DNA from: Proteobacteria bacterium UBA1844
GTDB taxonomy: Bacteria > Pseudomonadota > Gammaproteobacteria > Steroidobacterales > Woeseiaceae
NCBI GenBank assembly: GCA_002338615.1
Contig: DDIS01000158.1
Coordinates: 1 to 44,631 of the forward strand
Reading direction: 5' to 3'
DNA: 44,631 nucleotides
The notes under the pieces: model-generated
What the model was told of the DNA's origin: nothing
Databases searched by the model: none
What the model saw: only the letters and a program-made list of their open reading frames with translations
Position numbers and translations under genes: made by a program
In this document: positions 18,822-27,050 of the stretch, one piece after another
How the letters are laid out: each line of letters begins with the position of its first letter
Numbering within the stretch: position 1 is the first letter of the stretch

Positions 18822-20192
18822 TCATGAATCCAGCCGGCGGAACTCGTCATTATCTTCACGGTCCTTATCATCGGGATCACCGAACTCAGACTCATCGAAT
18901 ACCGGAACAGCCTCGCCTGTCGGTGTCTGAATAGCGGCAATGACGGCACGATTGCCGTCGATTATCTCTTTGATAAGCGTTTTGAGGTGCGCGGTTATTT
19001 CGGCATGCGATCCGATATACCCCGAACGGATCAGGTCCAGAAAAGCCATGCCGCGCATGTAACTGCCATCCAGAGTTTTATAGCTAACTCTTAGTCCTCC
19101 GCGCGGCCCCTTGGAGGCCGGGTCGTCGCGAAGAAGCTCAAAATGCTCCAACGGCAAAATGATGCCCCCGCTCCCGAGAGCTGCGTTCCTCTTCACGAAT
19201 TTCAGGTAGAAGACGTCCGGATTAAGACGATACTCGCCCTCTCCAGGTTCACTGTCCCGCGCGAATTTCTTCATACGGGAAATCTCATCATCAAGCTTCT
19301 CATCGGGCCGATAAATCCAGTCCGTCTTTGCGCCCGACCCGCTGGGGTTCAACATCTTGTATTGAAGCATCACGATATTGTGACGCGTCTCATTCACATA
19401 TATGAGATCGACGCCAAGGACATTTTCGAGTGGACATCTGTTTGCGGTGTACACCTCAAGACGTTCTTCCCTTTTCTGAAATACCGCGCGTCCGGTCACA
19501 TCTGACTGGATAAGGTCATAGCCGGGAACATAACGAGCATCATGCTCGATGACGGAATCTTCCATGATCGGCACCCTGGCAAGAGCCGTCTCTTTACCTT
19601 CGAACAATTCAACGCTCACGGCCTGATCCGCATCGGAAAGACCGAATGCCGACAGCGCTGAATGAACAGCGTCCTCCTGCATTGCCGCCGGACCGCGATA
19701 GTATTTCGGGGCAGAAAGCGACTCCGCGACCGCCCGCATCCCGCCCCGATTACGATCAATCACTGCAAGCTGGGTGATCACCTCAACGCTGACCTTCGGT
19801 GTGAGCATCGTGCATTCAGCCTCCGAGCCAATCCGGTCGTTAAACAGACCATTGAGGCGCTTGTCTGTAATGAGCTCACCAAGCTCAGACAGGCTGAATG
19901 GCTCTACCTGCACGCAGCGCTTTACCTTGATCCGCGTATCAAGCGTCGTGACCGCACTGCTCGAACCAATCAAACCAAAATAGAGGACATGTTCATCATA
20001 TGACTGACCAGAAACCAGACATGCGGTAGGCGTCTTGATTCCATCGAAGGTTTCATGGGAACGGGCGATAGTGAACTCGTGCGGTCCCCGACGAGAATTC
20101 ATCAGTGACCGCCAGTCATCCTCCTCAAACTGAAGCACAACAATTGGCTTCTTATCGACGAGATTCTTAAGTGTCTTCAGCCAGTCTTTCAT
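18822..20192 (-). CDS. Accessory gene of the type III restriction operon, possible QxK nuclease
   Basis: A 456-residue soluble protein of no family that I can name. The centre carries CPLENVLGVDLIY (E256, D262) followed by NIVMLQYKML (Q277, K279). That is a Glu/Asp-X14-Gln-X-Lys arrangement on adjacent strands, as in Mrr-type variants of the PD-(D/E)XK fold. The C-terminus is very acidic (FGDPDDKDREDNDEF). It starts 22 bases after the res stop on the same strand, so it is the third gene of a mod-res operon. The standard type III systems have only mod and res. It could be a second nuclease, a regulator of Res, or an independent defence factor. Confidence 0.78.
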   Translation of the reverse strand: MKDWLKTLKNLVDKKPIVVLQFEEDDWRSLMNSRRGPHEFTIARSHETFDGIKTPTACLVSGQSYDEHVLYFGLIGSSSAVTTLDTRIKVKRCVQVEPFSLSELGELITDKRLNGLFNDRIGSEAECTMLTPKVSVEVITQLAVIDRNRGGMRAVAESLSAPKYYRGPAAMQEDAVHSALSAFGLSDADQAVSVELFEGKETALARVPIMEDSVIEHDARYVPGYDLIQSDVTGRAVFQKREERLEVYTANRCPLENVLGVDLIYVNETRHNIVMLQYKMLNPSGSGAKTDWIYRPDEKLDDEISRMKKFARDSEPGEGEYRLNPDVFYLKFVKRNAALGSGGIILPLEHFELLRDDPASKGPRGGLRVSYKTLDGSYMRGMAFLDLIRSGYIGSHAEITAHLKTLIKEIIDGNRAVIAAIQTPTGEAVPVFDESEFGDPDDKDREDNDEFRRLDS

Positions 20193-20214
20193 CGCGCGAG
20201 CTCACTAATTCGAC

Positions 20215-23200
20215 TCAACTTGTCTCAGTTAGCTGACGAAGTGTCTCAACCCAGGACTTAAGTTCTCTTTCCGTTAGCTTGGCGTCAGTAAGCTCTTCTT
20301 CCTGATGGGCAACGCGCGTATTTCTGAACTCGTACATGTCGCTGAGTTTCTGGAGCAGGTTTCGGCCACCTTGAAATCGAAATCCGGATTTGACGGCTTC
20401 GTAGACGCCATCGATCTTCGTATTGTCGTTAAGTGCGTAGTCAAGGCAATTGCGCAACAATCCGAGTGGTGAAATCCCATTGCCAAACACAAGAGTGCGC
20501 TTCAGGTTTTGGGACATACGCTCATAGTGACTACGCTTGCCCTTGTCGATTCCGGGTGGGAGATAGATGTCGAACCATGCCTTTTGCGAAGGCACGTCTG
20601 CAGGTAGTTCGGGCTCAAGCTTGCGAACGATGAGACCTTTGGCTGCCTCGTCAAGTGATCCCAGCAGCCCGGTGAATACGGGCGCGAAATTTATGCCCTC
20701 TTTGTTCTCTAGAAAGCGAAATAGCATCGCGGCCTGCTCGGCAGACTTACGATAGCGTGTTGGAAGCGCGTCAAGAGTTTTCTGCGGCACTAGTTTTGCT
20801 ATTTCAGGACGATCCTCGTCTTGTTCTGCAAAGGCGGTTGCCAGAAGGGGATACCGCTCCTCAATGGATTCGGTGTCGACAACATTCTGCAAAGCAGGAC
20901 GGCAGGTATCTGCAAGTTCCCGGAGTGTCGACCCTCGGTGACGTTCGAAGACGCCTTGGGGAATATAGAGATACTCCCACTGCTCTGATTCTGTTGATGC
21001 CGCCTCGCACCATGCCATGGCCGCCTGGGCTTTCTTCGGCACGTCGCGATCTTCCCGTCCCTTCGTCTCCACAAGATAGCGATTGCCGTCCGCCGTTCTC
21101 ACGAAAAAGTCTGGCGTATAGAAGGCAAGTCGCCCGCCGGACGCCAAATAGTCAATTCGAAGGCATTGGGGCCCCGCGTTCTTTGCAAAGGTCGCCACGT
21201 CCGAAGCGCGATCGGCATATTTGGTGAACGCGGTTTCAAGCTCCCGATTGCAGGGAACCAAATTAAAGAGTGTCTTGGCGGCTTCAAGCGCTGGACGGCG
21301 CTCACTGTGCGTAACTTGAAACGGCTTCCACTCAGAAAGCCTGTAGGGTGTCCCGGAAGCCCGTCTGTCTTCTATTTTCGTCGTCCGTGCACGAATTAGC
21401 GGGACGAAAATGGCGCGTATATGTTCGGATACGTCGGAACTGCCAAGCCGATTAATAAGCCGCGCATCGTAAAGCGTGGCCTTTTTCTCGAAAAGGATCT
21501 CTTCAAGAAAAGACTGCAGCAAAGGGGCAACGGCTGTATGGAGGTTTTTGATCTTGCATATCTGCTCAAGTTGCTTGATGTAGTACGACACTGCACCAAC
21601 ACCTGACTCAAGCAAAGGAAGATCAATCTTCATGCGTTCGACGATCTCACCCGTGAACAGGTGACGACCTTCATAGTCGATTTCGGTTTTCGCCTCCTTC
21701 CCCAAAGGGAGTGCTTTGTATTTCTTGAACTCCGCCCTTACGTCGTCGAGCGACAGCCCTTCGAGCTTGGGAGTAATGCGGTGGCCAGCCGTAAGAGCGG
21801 GAAGCGCAATATCAAGCTCATTGAAGTCCTTGCGTGCCTCATCGGGGTAGATCGAAACCGTTGTGGCTGGCACATCGTCGATGTCCGTGACTTCGATTGG
21901 CAGGCCTTCCTGTGCAAGCTGCTCCTGATACAGGGATGCGAAAGCGGGATGCTCGACGACAGTCACAGTTTCGTTCGCACCTTGACTGCCTGGCGGGGTC
22001 ATCCGCCGTAATCCGCGCCCAAGAGTCTGTTCGGGCAGGATCGCAGCTTTGGACGTATAGGCACGAAGCGGGACAATTGTCGTAACGTTTCGGACGTCCC
22101 AACCCTCGCGGAGCATCAATACGGACACGATGCAGTGATAGGGGCTACTGTTGTGATCGAGATTGCGGCTCAGTTCTCTAAGGGCTTCGAGGTCCTCATC
22201 GCTAATTTCCTTCTCGCTCTCCGCAAATACGAGGCGCGCATTGGCTCCGCGCCCAATTTTCTTGATCTTGCCCTTTAGATTTGTATGCAGGTTTATGGTC
22301 TTGCCCTTGAGCTCCTTGAAGGCGTCGTCGGTGTTCAGGCGGTGCGTGATCTGATCTGCTGCTTCCGTGTCCTCGCACATGACGAACAGCAAAGCTTTCT
22401 TGCCACTCTTCTCCCATTCTGCTCGGCTCTTTTTCCAACGCTCGTAGCCAAGGCGTAAATGTCTATCGTAGCGGTAAGCCGCATCATCACTCGGCTCCTC
22501 CGAAAGCGTCTGGTCGGCCTTGCCAATGATGGGCGTCTTCACGATTCCGCCATCGACGGCTTCACCGAGCGGCGTATCACAAACGACATGTTTGAACGTC
22601 TGCCCTTTGTTGTCCTTGGGCGTCGCACTGAAATCAAGCTGCGTCATCAGACCTTCGCCACGACGGGACCTAACCGTCTCATGAAGGAACTGAATGGCCT
22701 CGTTCCAAGCCGAGCCAGGGTCCCAGACGTGGTGGGCCTCGTCATTGAGGACCATAACGCGGGGATGCGCGGTTATTCGGTCGCGTAATTCGGCGCCGGT
22801 GTCGAGTGCTGCCGCGCGTGACACAGACGGCCCCATGAAATCGTAGGTTTCCGCGTCTTTTTTGCGTCTGCGCTTGGACGTGTCGTAAAGACGATGGATA
22901 TTGGTTAGATAAAGAACGCCGCCCGTCGCCGCTCCACTTGCTTCGTCCTGCAATACGACGCTCATATTCCAGTCACCGCGCCATTCGGACGGGATCAGAG
23001 GATCGGTATCAAAGATGCGCCCGTCGCCAAAATCTTCCTTAAGCCGTTCGTACACCGTAAGGTTCGGCGCGATCACGACAAAGTGTTTGGCCATTTCGGA
23101 GTCTGACTCGCGCAGGGCGTGGAAGTAACTCCAAACGATGGCGAGACTCATGCACTTCGTCTTACCTGCACCGGTCGCGATCTTGAAGGCATATCGGGAC

Positions 23201-23649
23201 CAAGCATCTTCGTCTTCGGTAATGCCAAGCGCTGCAATTGCGGCATCGGGACCGCCGAACTCGGCGATTAATTGTGAGAGTGAACGTATATTTCGGACCT
23301 CATAGAGATAGATGAGAGTTTCGATCGCTTCGCGCTGACAAAAGTAGTAGCGGAACTCGAATTCGTCACCGGAAGGCGTCGCCATGCGGTGAGGCCGCTC
23401 GAACCAGTGACCGAGTAGCTCGCGTGTCGTGTCGCTCGCCCCGACATAGAAGGCCTCACGCCACTGCCTGACCTCGCTGCGAAGGTCTTGAACAATTGAT
23501 ATCGGTGAAGAGCGCCGCTTCTTCTTGACTAGAGCGGGCTCGCCCGCCTCGGGATTGCGAACACGGTGCGCGTCCGGTTCTTCCCACGGTTCGAATAGTG
23601 GCTCAAGGGCGACCGCTGCTTTCGCCAGCGTTGCAACATCAGAGGTCAT
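20215..23649 (-). CDS. Type III restriction endonuclease subunit Res
   Basis: A 1144-residue helicase-nuclease that, with Mod, cuts unmodified DNA after ATP-driven communication between sites. It has an SF2 helicase core: Walker A ATGAGKT (158-164), Walker B/DEAH as NDEAHH (D303-H306), SATPKDNKGQTF, and the later motif EQTLGRGLRRM. The C-terminal nuclease motif is FYTPDFFVRTADGNRYLVETKGRED, the PD...ExK core. All key residues are present, so it is probably active. The start overlaps the mod stop (ATGA). The length is slightly above the usual 900-1,000 residues, with an extra C-terminal region of about 200. Confidence 0.93.
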   Translation of the reverse strand: MTSDVATLAKAAVALEPLFEPWEEPDAHRVRNPEAGEPALVKKKRRSSPISIVQDLRSEVRQWREAFYVGASDTTRELLGHWFERPHRMATPSGDEFEFRYYFCQREAIETLIYLYEVRNIRSLSQLIAEFGGPDAAIAALGITEDEDAWSRYAFKIATGAGKTKCMSLAIVWSYFHALRESDSEMAKHFVVIAPNLTVYERLKEDFGDGRIFDTDPLIPSEWRGDWNMSVVLQDEASGAATGGVLYLTNIHRLYDTSKRRRKKDAETYDFMGPSVSRAAALDTGAELRDRITAHPRVMVLNDEAHHVWDPGSAWNEAIQFLHETVRSRRGEGLMTQLDFSATPKDNKGQTFKHVVCDTPLGEAVDGGIVKTPIIGKADQTLSEEPSDDAAYRYDRHLRLGYERWKKSRAEWEKSGKKALLFVMCEDTEAADQITHRLNTDDAFKELKGKTINLHTNLKGKIKKIGRGANARLVFAESEKEISDEDLEALRELSRNLDHNSSPYHCIVSVLMLREGWDVRNVTTIVPLRAYTSKAAILPEQTLGRGLRRMTPPGSQGANETVTVVEHPAFASLYQEQLAQEGLPIEVTDIDDVPATTVSIYPDEARKDFNELDIALPALTAGHRITPKLEGLSLDDVRAEFKKYKALPLGKEAKTEIDYEGRHLFTGEIVERMKIDLPLLESGVGAVSYYIKQLEQICKIKNLHTAVAPLLQSFLEEILFEKKATLYDARLINRLGSSDVSEHIRAIFVPLIRARTTKIEDRRASGTPYRLSEWKPFQVTHSERRPALEAAKTLFNLVPCNRELETAFTKYADRASDVATFAKNAGPQCLRIDYLASGGRLAFYTPDFFVRTADGNRYLVETKGREDRDVPKKAQAAMAWCEAASTESEQWEYLYIPQGVFERHRGSTLRELADTCRPALQNVVDTESIEERYPLLATAFAEQDEDRPEIAKLVPQKTLDALPTRYRKSAEQAAMLFRFLENKEGINFAPVFTGLLGSLDEAAKGLIVRKLEPELPADVPSQKAWFDIYLPPGIDKGKRSHYERMSQNLKRTLVFGNGISPLGLLRNCLDYALNDNTKIDGVYEAVKSGFRFQGGRNLLQKLSDMYEFRNTRVAHQEEELTDAKLTERELKSWVETLRQLTETS

Positions 23650-25730
23650 ATCTTGACCTCTACCGTGATACTGGTATCTGCGCCGAACACATCAACGACT
23701 TTAATGCATGCCGTGTATTTCCCTTTCTTCGGGTAGACGTGACCTGCATCACTGACAGTCTTTAGACTGCGGTCCTTTCGGGTCCTGTAGTCCTGCCAGT
23801 GGTGATTAAACGGCTTGTCGGGGTTCCAGTCGAAATCGACGGCCCAGAAATCTATGAAGTCAAAGCCGCTCTTGATAGCGCGGTCCTTAATTGCCTCCAG
23901 CTCCTTGGTCGGAACCTCAGCCAGCGAAGGAAGGAACTTTGTAAGTTTGATGTCCACACCAGGCAACTCCCCGGACTTTTCCGCTTTACGCACAACGGGT
24001 TCCGCTTCAAGCAGTGCGACTTCAAGAAAAGGCGGCGGCCCGGTGCGGTTTTTCTCCATGATCTCGCGCGGAATCTGGATCGGCTTTAGCTTGACGCCAA
24101 GCTCCTGCTCGAGTGCGGCAAGCGTAAGCCGCAAGTCCATTTCGAATTCCCAGGCTAGGCAGAAGCACTCCCTGGCTCCAGCCTGCGAGACCGCCTTGGC
24201 AAGGTCGCGCGCCTCGTCCCGCGTAAATATCGAGTCAATACCGTCCACATGACAAAAAGCACTGCCCTTTCGCCCGTGCAGGAGTGGTGACGGCACTTGC
24301 TTCGTCGAAAGTAACTCGGCGCGGAAAAACTCCAGGACAACGCGGCGGTGCTCCTCCTCAGCACCGCTCAATCGTTCCTTCTGCCACCATTGACGTTCAT
24401 AACGACCTAGGTTATAGACATCGAATGAACGATAGGGCTGATGATCATTGTTGAGAGTTCGCTGAACTTCGATGAGACGCTTTCGTGAGGTATGAACCGC
24501 AAATCGACCGAGATCGGACATTATCCATCGCCGACCGAGGCGCTCCGCAACGGCACCGGTTGTTCCGCTCCCGCAGAAAAAGTCGGCCACAAGATCACCT
24601 TCGTTCGATGCAGCAGAAATGATTCTTTCGAGCAATTTCTCGGGCTTTTGAGTGGGAAAATCTACGCGTTCGAGGGCCGTTGGGGCGAGAAGTACGTCCG
24701 TCCAAATAGTCTGGAGCGGGACACCGGGTCTCTCGTCCAAGAAATACTTGATGTAGGGCTGGCCCGAGCTGCTGTAGTACAGCTTGTCTTGATCGTGCAT
24801 CTCTTGCATGTTCTTCCGCGAATATGCCCAATAGCGACCCGGCGGAGGCCTAACCCCGTTCCACTCGTACGAGGTGTCCCCGCCGCCTTTTTTTGCGGTT
24901 GGGGTTACTAGACGGTATCGCCTTCCATCGTTATCTACCTTGTTGTATTGCTGCTTTATCTGGTCGTCGCTAAATGGCACGAATTGCGTGTTCCAGGTGT
25001 TTCTGTCTATAAACCTCGCATAGCCAAGTATCGTGTCGTGAATAATCTCGAATCGCCGCGCGCCTTGTTTGTAGTCTCCGTGGGCAGTTGTTCGACGCCA
25101 AACCACTTCGTTAAGAAAATTCTGCGAGCCGAAGATATCATCAAGCATAATTCGCAAGTAGCTATTCATGCGCCAATCACAGTGCACGAATAAGGATCCA
25201 CGTTCAGATAGAAGGGCTTTCATCAATGTGAGACGGTCATACATCATATGGAGATATGAGTTGACACCTTGCCCCCACATATCTCTGTAGGCAACCATCT
25301 CCAAGATGGATTGGTCTTTTGTGACAGTATCTCGTTCGTCACCTAACAAAACGTCCATCGTAAAATCTGCGCCCACGTCGAAGGGCGGATCGATATAGAT
25401 GAGATCGATTTTTCCCCCAAATTCCTTTAACAGGCTCGCCAATACGAGCTTGTTGTCGCCCCAAACGAGCCGATTGCGAAAATCGTCGAGTCTCTTACTC
25501 GTCTCCTCATATAGTTCAAGCTGGTCGCAAGCAGCCGCCTCAGAACGCGGCTGATCGATAGTCTCGATCTTCTGCATAGGCATTTGGAGCGTGGCAATGT
25601 CCACCTCTCGTCTATTGCCATACTCATCATATTTGCCTTCCCAGATTAGCTCGCTCCGCATTTCAGAAAGCGGGTTCGGATTGTGCGGCCCATAAGTGGT
25701 AGCGTCTTTGCTGTTTTTTGGTGCTGCCAT
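23646..25730 (-). CDS. Type III restriction-modification methyltransferase subunit Mod
   Basis: A 694-residue DNA adenine methyltransferase of the beta class. Motif IV YIDPPFDVGADF (DPPF at 114-117) comes before the S-adenosylmethionine motif I DFFCGSGTTGAVAERLGR (about 383-400), the order that defines beta methylases. The target-recognition region lies between them. It sets the sequence specificity of the operon and protects host DNA. ATG 25730 is preceded by AGGTAAGAAG. The C-terminal segment (KKGKYTACIKVVDVFGADTSITVEVKI) looks like a small beta domain of unknown role. It is downstream of the WYL regulator by 72 bases and overlaps res. Confidence 0.95.
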   Translation of the reverse strand: MAAPKNSKDATTYGPHNPNPLSEMRSELIWEGKYDEYGNRREVDIATLQMPMQKIETIDQPRSEAAACDQLELYEETSKRLDDFRNRLVWGDNKLVLASLLKEFGGKIDLIYIDPPFDVGADFTMDVLLGDERDTVTKDQSILEMVAYRDMWGQGVNSYLHMMYDRLTLMKALLSERGSLFVHCDWRMNSYLRIMLDDIFGSQNFLNEVVWRRTTAHGDYKQGARRFEIIHDTILGYARFIDRNTWNTQFVPFSDDQIKQQYNKVDNDGRRYRLVTPTAKKGGGDTSYEWNGVRPPPGRYWAYSRKNMQEMHDQDKLYYSSSGQPYIKYFLDERPGVPLQTIWTDVLLAPTALERVDFPTQKPEKLLERIISAASNEGDLVADFFCGSGTTGAVAERLGRRWIMSDLGRFAVHTSRKRLIEVQRTLNNDHQPYRSFDVYNLGRYERQWWQKERLSGAEEEHRRVVLEFFRAELLSTKQVPSPLLHGRKGSAFCHVDGIDSIFTRDEARDLAKAVSQAGARECFCLAWEFEMDLRLTLAALEQELGVKLKPIQIPREIMEKNRTGPPPFLEVALLEAEPVVRKAEKSGELPGVDIKLTKFLPSLAEVPTKELEAIKDRAIKSGFDFIDFWAVDFDWNPDKPFNHHWQDYRTRKDRSLKTVSDAGHVYPKKGKYTACIKVVDVFGADTSITVEVKI

Positions 25731-25802
25731 CTTCTTACCTTAATTCCTAAACGTTGCGGACACAGATGCTTCGTGCAAGTGGAAAATATGAATCATTCAT
25801 GT

Positions 25803-26681
25803 TCACGCTGAGGCTTCTTTCAGTGCCGAATCGAACTCTTCTTCGTTCTCAATAATGACGGGTGCTTCTTGTGGTCGATCAAGGGCGTCGGCAACGTCGA
25901 GACGCAGTCGTTTTTTGAAATAATAGAGAAGGGCCTTGCGTACAGGAATGTCGATCCGTCGCCCTTTCATTCCGTAGTCCACTGATATAGCTCGTTGCTG
26001 GGACTCCGTAAGTTTGGGATTCGGAATTAGGGAGACGTTCAAATATTCGTTCCAAATACGGTCGCCCTTGGCTGTAGCCTGCGATTCATTGAGATTTCGT
26101 GTTTTTAGAATTCTAGACAACAAAAAATCTTTGAATTTATTATCGCGATGACAATAGGCACGAATATGCCAGCGAAATCCGTCGCTTGCGAACGCATGTG
26201 GAGAAATCCAGCGCCAAATCGGGTCCGGATGATCTGGATTCATGGATTGATAGTGCAGCTCCAGTGCTTTGTTCTCGCTAATCGCAGCCAACAGCGCGCG
26301 AATCACATCAACTGAAACCACGCGATGCGGCGTTGGAAGTGAGTCGGTTGGTGGCGTGCTCGAAAGCCAAGTTTGGCTGGCCACCGTTTCTCGAGCGCCT
26401 ACTGCCTGGAGTTGAACAAGCAGGTCATCGGCGCTTGGATCAGTTAAGACAGGTCTGAAGCTAGGCGATCTCACGTATCGCTTGCCACTCTTGTCGTAGA
26501 GCATGTTGTTCGGGGCAAGCTTGTCATAGCGACTAAGGTCATTCGAGGCCTGCGGCACCGAGACCTCGAACTGGTCAACCAAGTCCGAGCGGTTGATGAC
26601 CCCTTCCCAGAACAGGCGGAACTCTATGAATTCAAGGCGTTTTTCAACGCCCCAACGTAGCTGCCGCGCGTGCATTGGCAT
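25803..26681 (-). CDS. WYL-domain transcriptional regulator (BrxR/CapW-like)
   Basis: A 292-residue regulator in three parts: an N-terminal winged helix (RWGVEKRLEFIEFRLFWEGVINRSDLVDQFEVSVPQASNDLSRY), a central WYL domain (LELHYQS...WRWISPHAFASDGFRWHIRAYCHRDNKFKDFLLSRI) and a C-terminal WCX-like part (RRIDIPVRKALLYYFKKRLRLD). BrxR and CapW proteins of this form repress BREX and CBASS loci and are thought to release on sensing infection through the WYL domain. It is first in the operon with mod and res, and its promoter faces that of the SPARTA operon. A shared repressor for both systems is therefore likely. AGGAGG precedes the start. Confidence 0.92.
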   Translation of the reverse strand: MPMHARQLRWGVEKRLEFIEFRLFWEGVINRSDLVDQFEVSVPQASNDLSRYDKLAPNNMLYDKSGKRYVRSPSFRPVLTDPSADDLLVQLQAVGARETVASQTWLSSTPPTDSLPTPHRVVSVDVIRALLAAISENKALELHYQSMNPDHPDPIWRWISPHAFASDGFRWHIRAYCHRDNKFKDFLLSRILKTRNLNESQATAKGDRIWNEYLNVSLIPNPKLTESQQRAISVDYGMKGRRIDIPVRKALLYYFKKRLRLDVADALDRPQEAPVIIENEEEFDSALKEASA

Positions 26682-26795
26682 GCGTTTCCTCCTTTTTGTT
26701 TTATTAGTACAGTAACTATATTGACATAGAAACTTTATGGGTTTAGTTTATATACTCATGTGGCATATTTGTCAACGCTAGTAAGGAGGTCAGAG
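26682..26795. promoter_or_regulatory. AT-rich divergent promoter region between the two defence operons
   Basis: Minus-strand promoter: -35 TTGACA (26770-26775), 17 bp, -10 TATAAA (26747-26752), both near consensus. Plus-strand promoter: -35 TTGACA (26721-26726), 17 bp, -10 TAGTTT (26744-26749); a TATACT at 26751-26756 is an alternative -10. The two promoters face each other and their -10 boxes overlap, so polymerase cannot use both at once. The -35 boxes form an inverted repeat, TTGACA...TGTCAA, that could also be a regulator site. The base composition is far more AT-rich than the neighbours. Confidence 0.7.
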
Positions 26796-27038
26796 ATGGC
26801 TAAGAACGATCGGTATGTAGTGAAGCACGGGAAGGATTGGGCAGTAAAGAAAGGCGGGGTCAAACGTCCCGAGGGCGTGTACGGCACTCAGGGAGATGCG
26901 GAAAAGGCCGCGAAATCAACCGTCGGGAAGTCGGGTGGCGGAGAGGTCCGTATCCAGGGACGCGACGGAAAGTGGCGCGATTCGGACACCGTTCCTCCTG
27001 GCAAAGACCCGTTTCCACCTCGCGACAAGAAGCACTGA
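26796..27038 (+). CDS. DUF2188-type small basic protein
   Basis: An 80-residue, Lys/Gly-rich protein: KNDRYVVKHGKDWAVKKGGVKRPEGVYGTQGDAEKAAKSTV...GGGEVRIQGRDGKWRDSDTVPPGKDPFPPRDKK. The W-V/A-K-K core followed by a helix (DAEKAAK) and a second strand (EVRIQGRDGKWRD) fits DUF2188. ATG 26796 was chosen because AAGGAGG lies 6-12 bases upstream; an earlier in-frame start at 26760 would fall in the promoter. It is first in the operon, 12 bases before the TIR-APAZ start, so it is co-translated with the SPARTA proteins. Its role is unknown; a nucleic-acid-binding or regulatory partner is possible. Confidence 0.82.
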   Translation: MAKNDRYVVKHGKDWAVKKGGVKRPEGVYGTQGDAEKAAKSTVGKSGGGEVRIQGRDGKWRDSDTVPPGKDPFPPRDKKH

Positions 27039-27050
27039 GGGAGGCGCCGC

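Noticed and set aside
26760..26795. Longer start for the DUF2188 gene at 26760
   Set aside because: The added residues come from the promoter region, and ATG 26796 has an AAGGAGG site.
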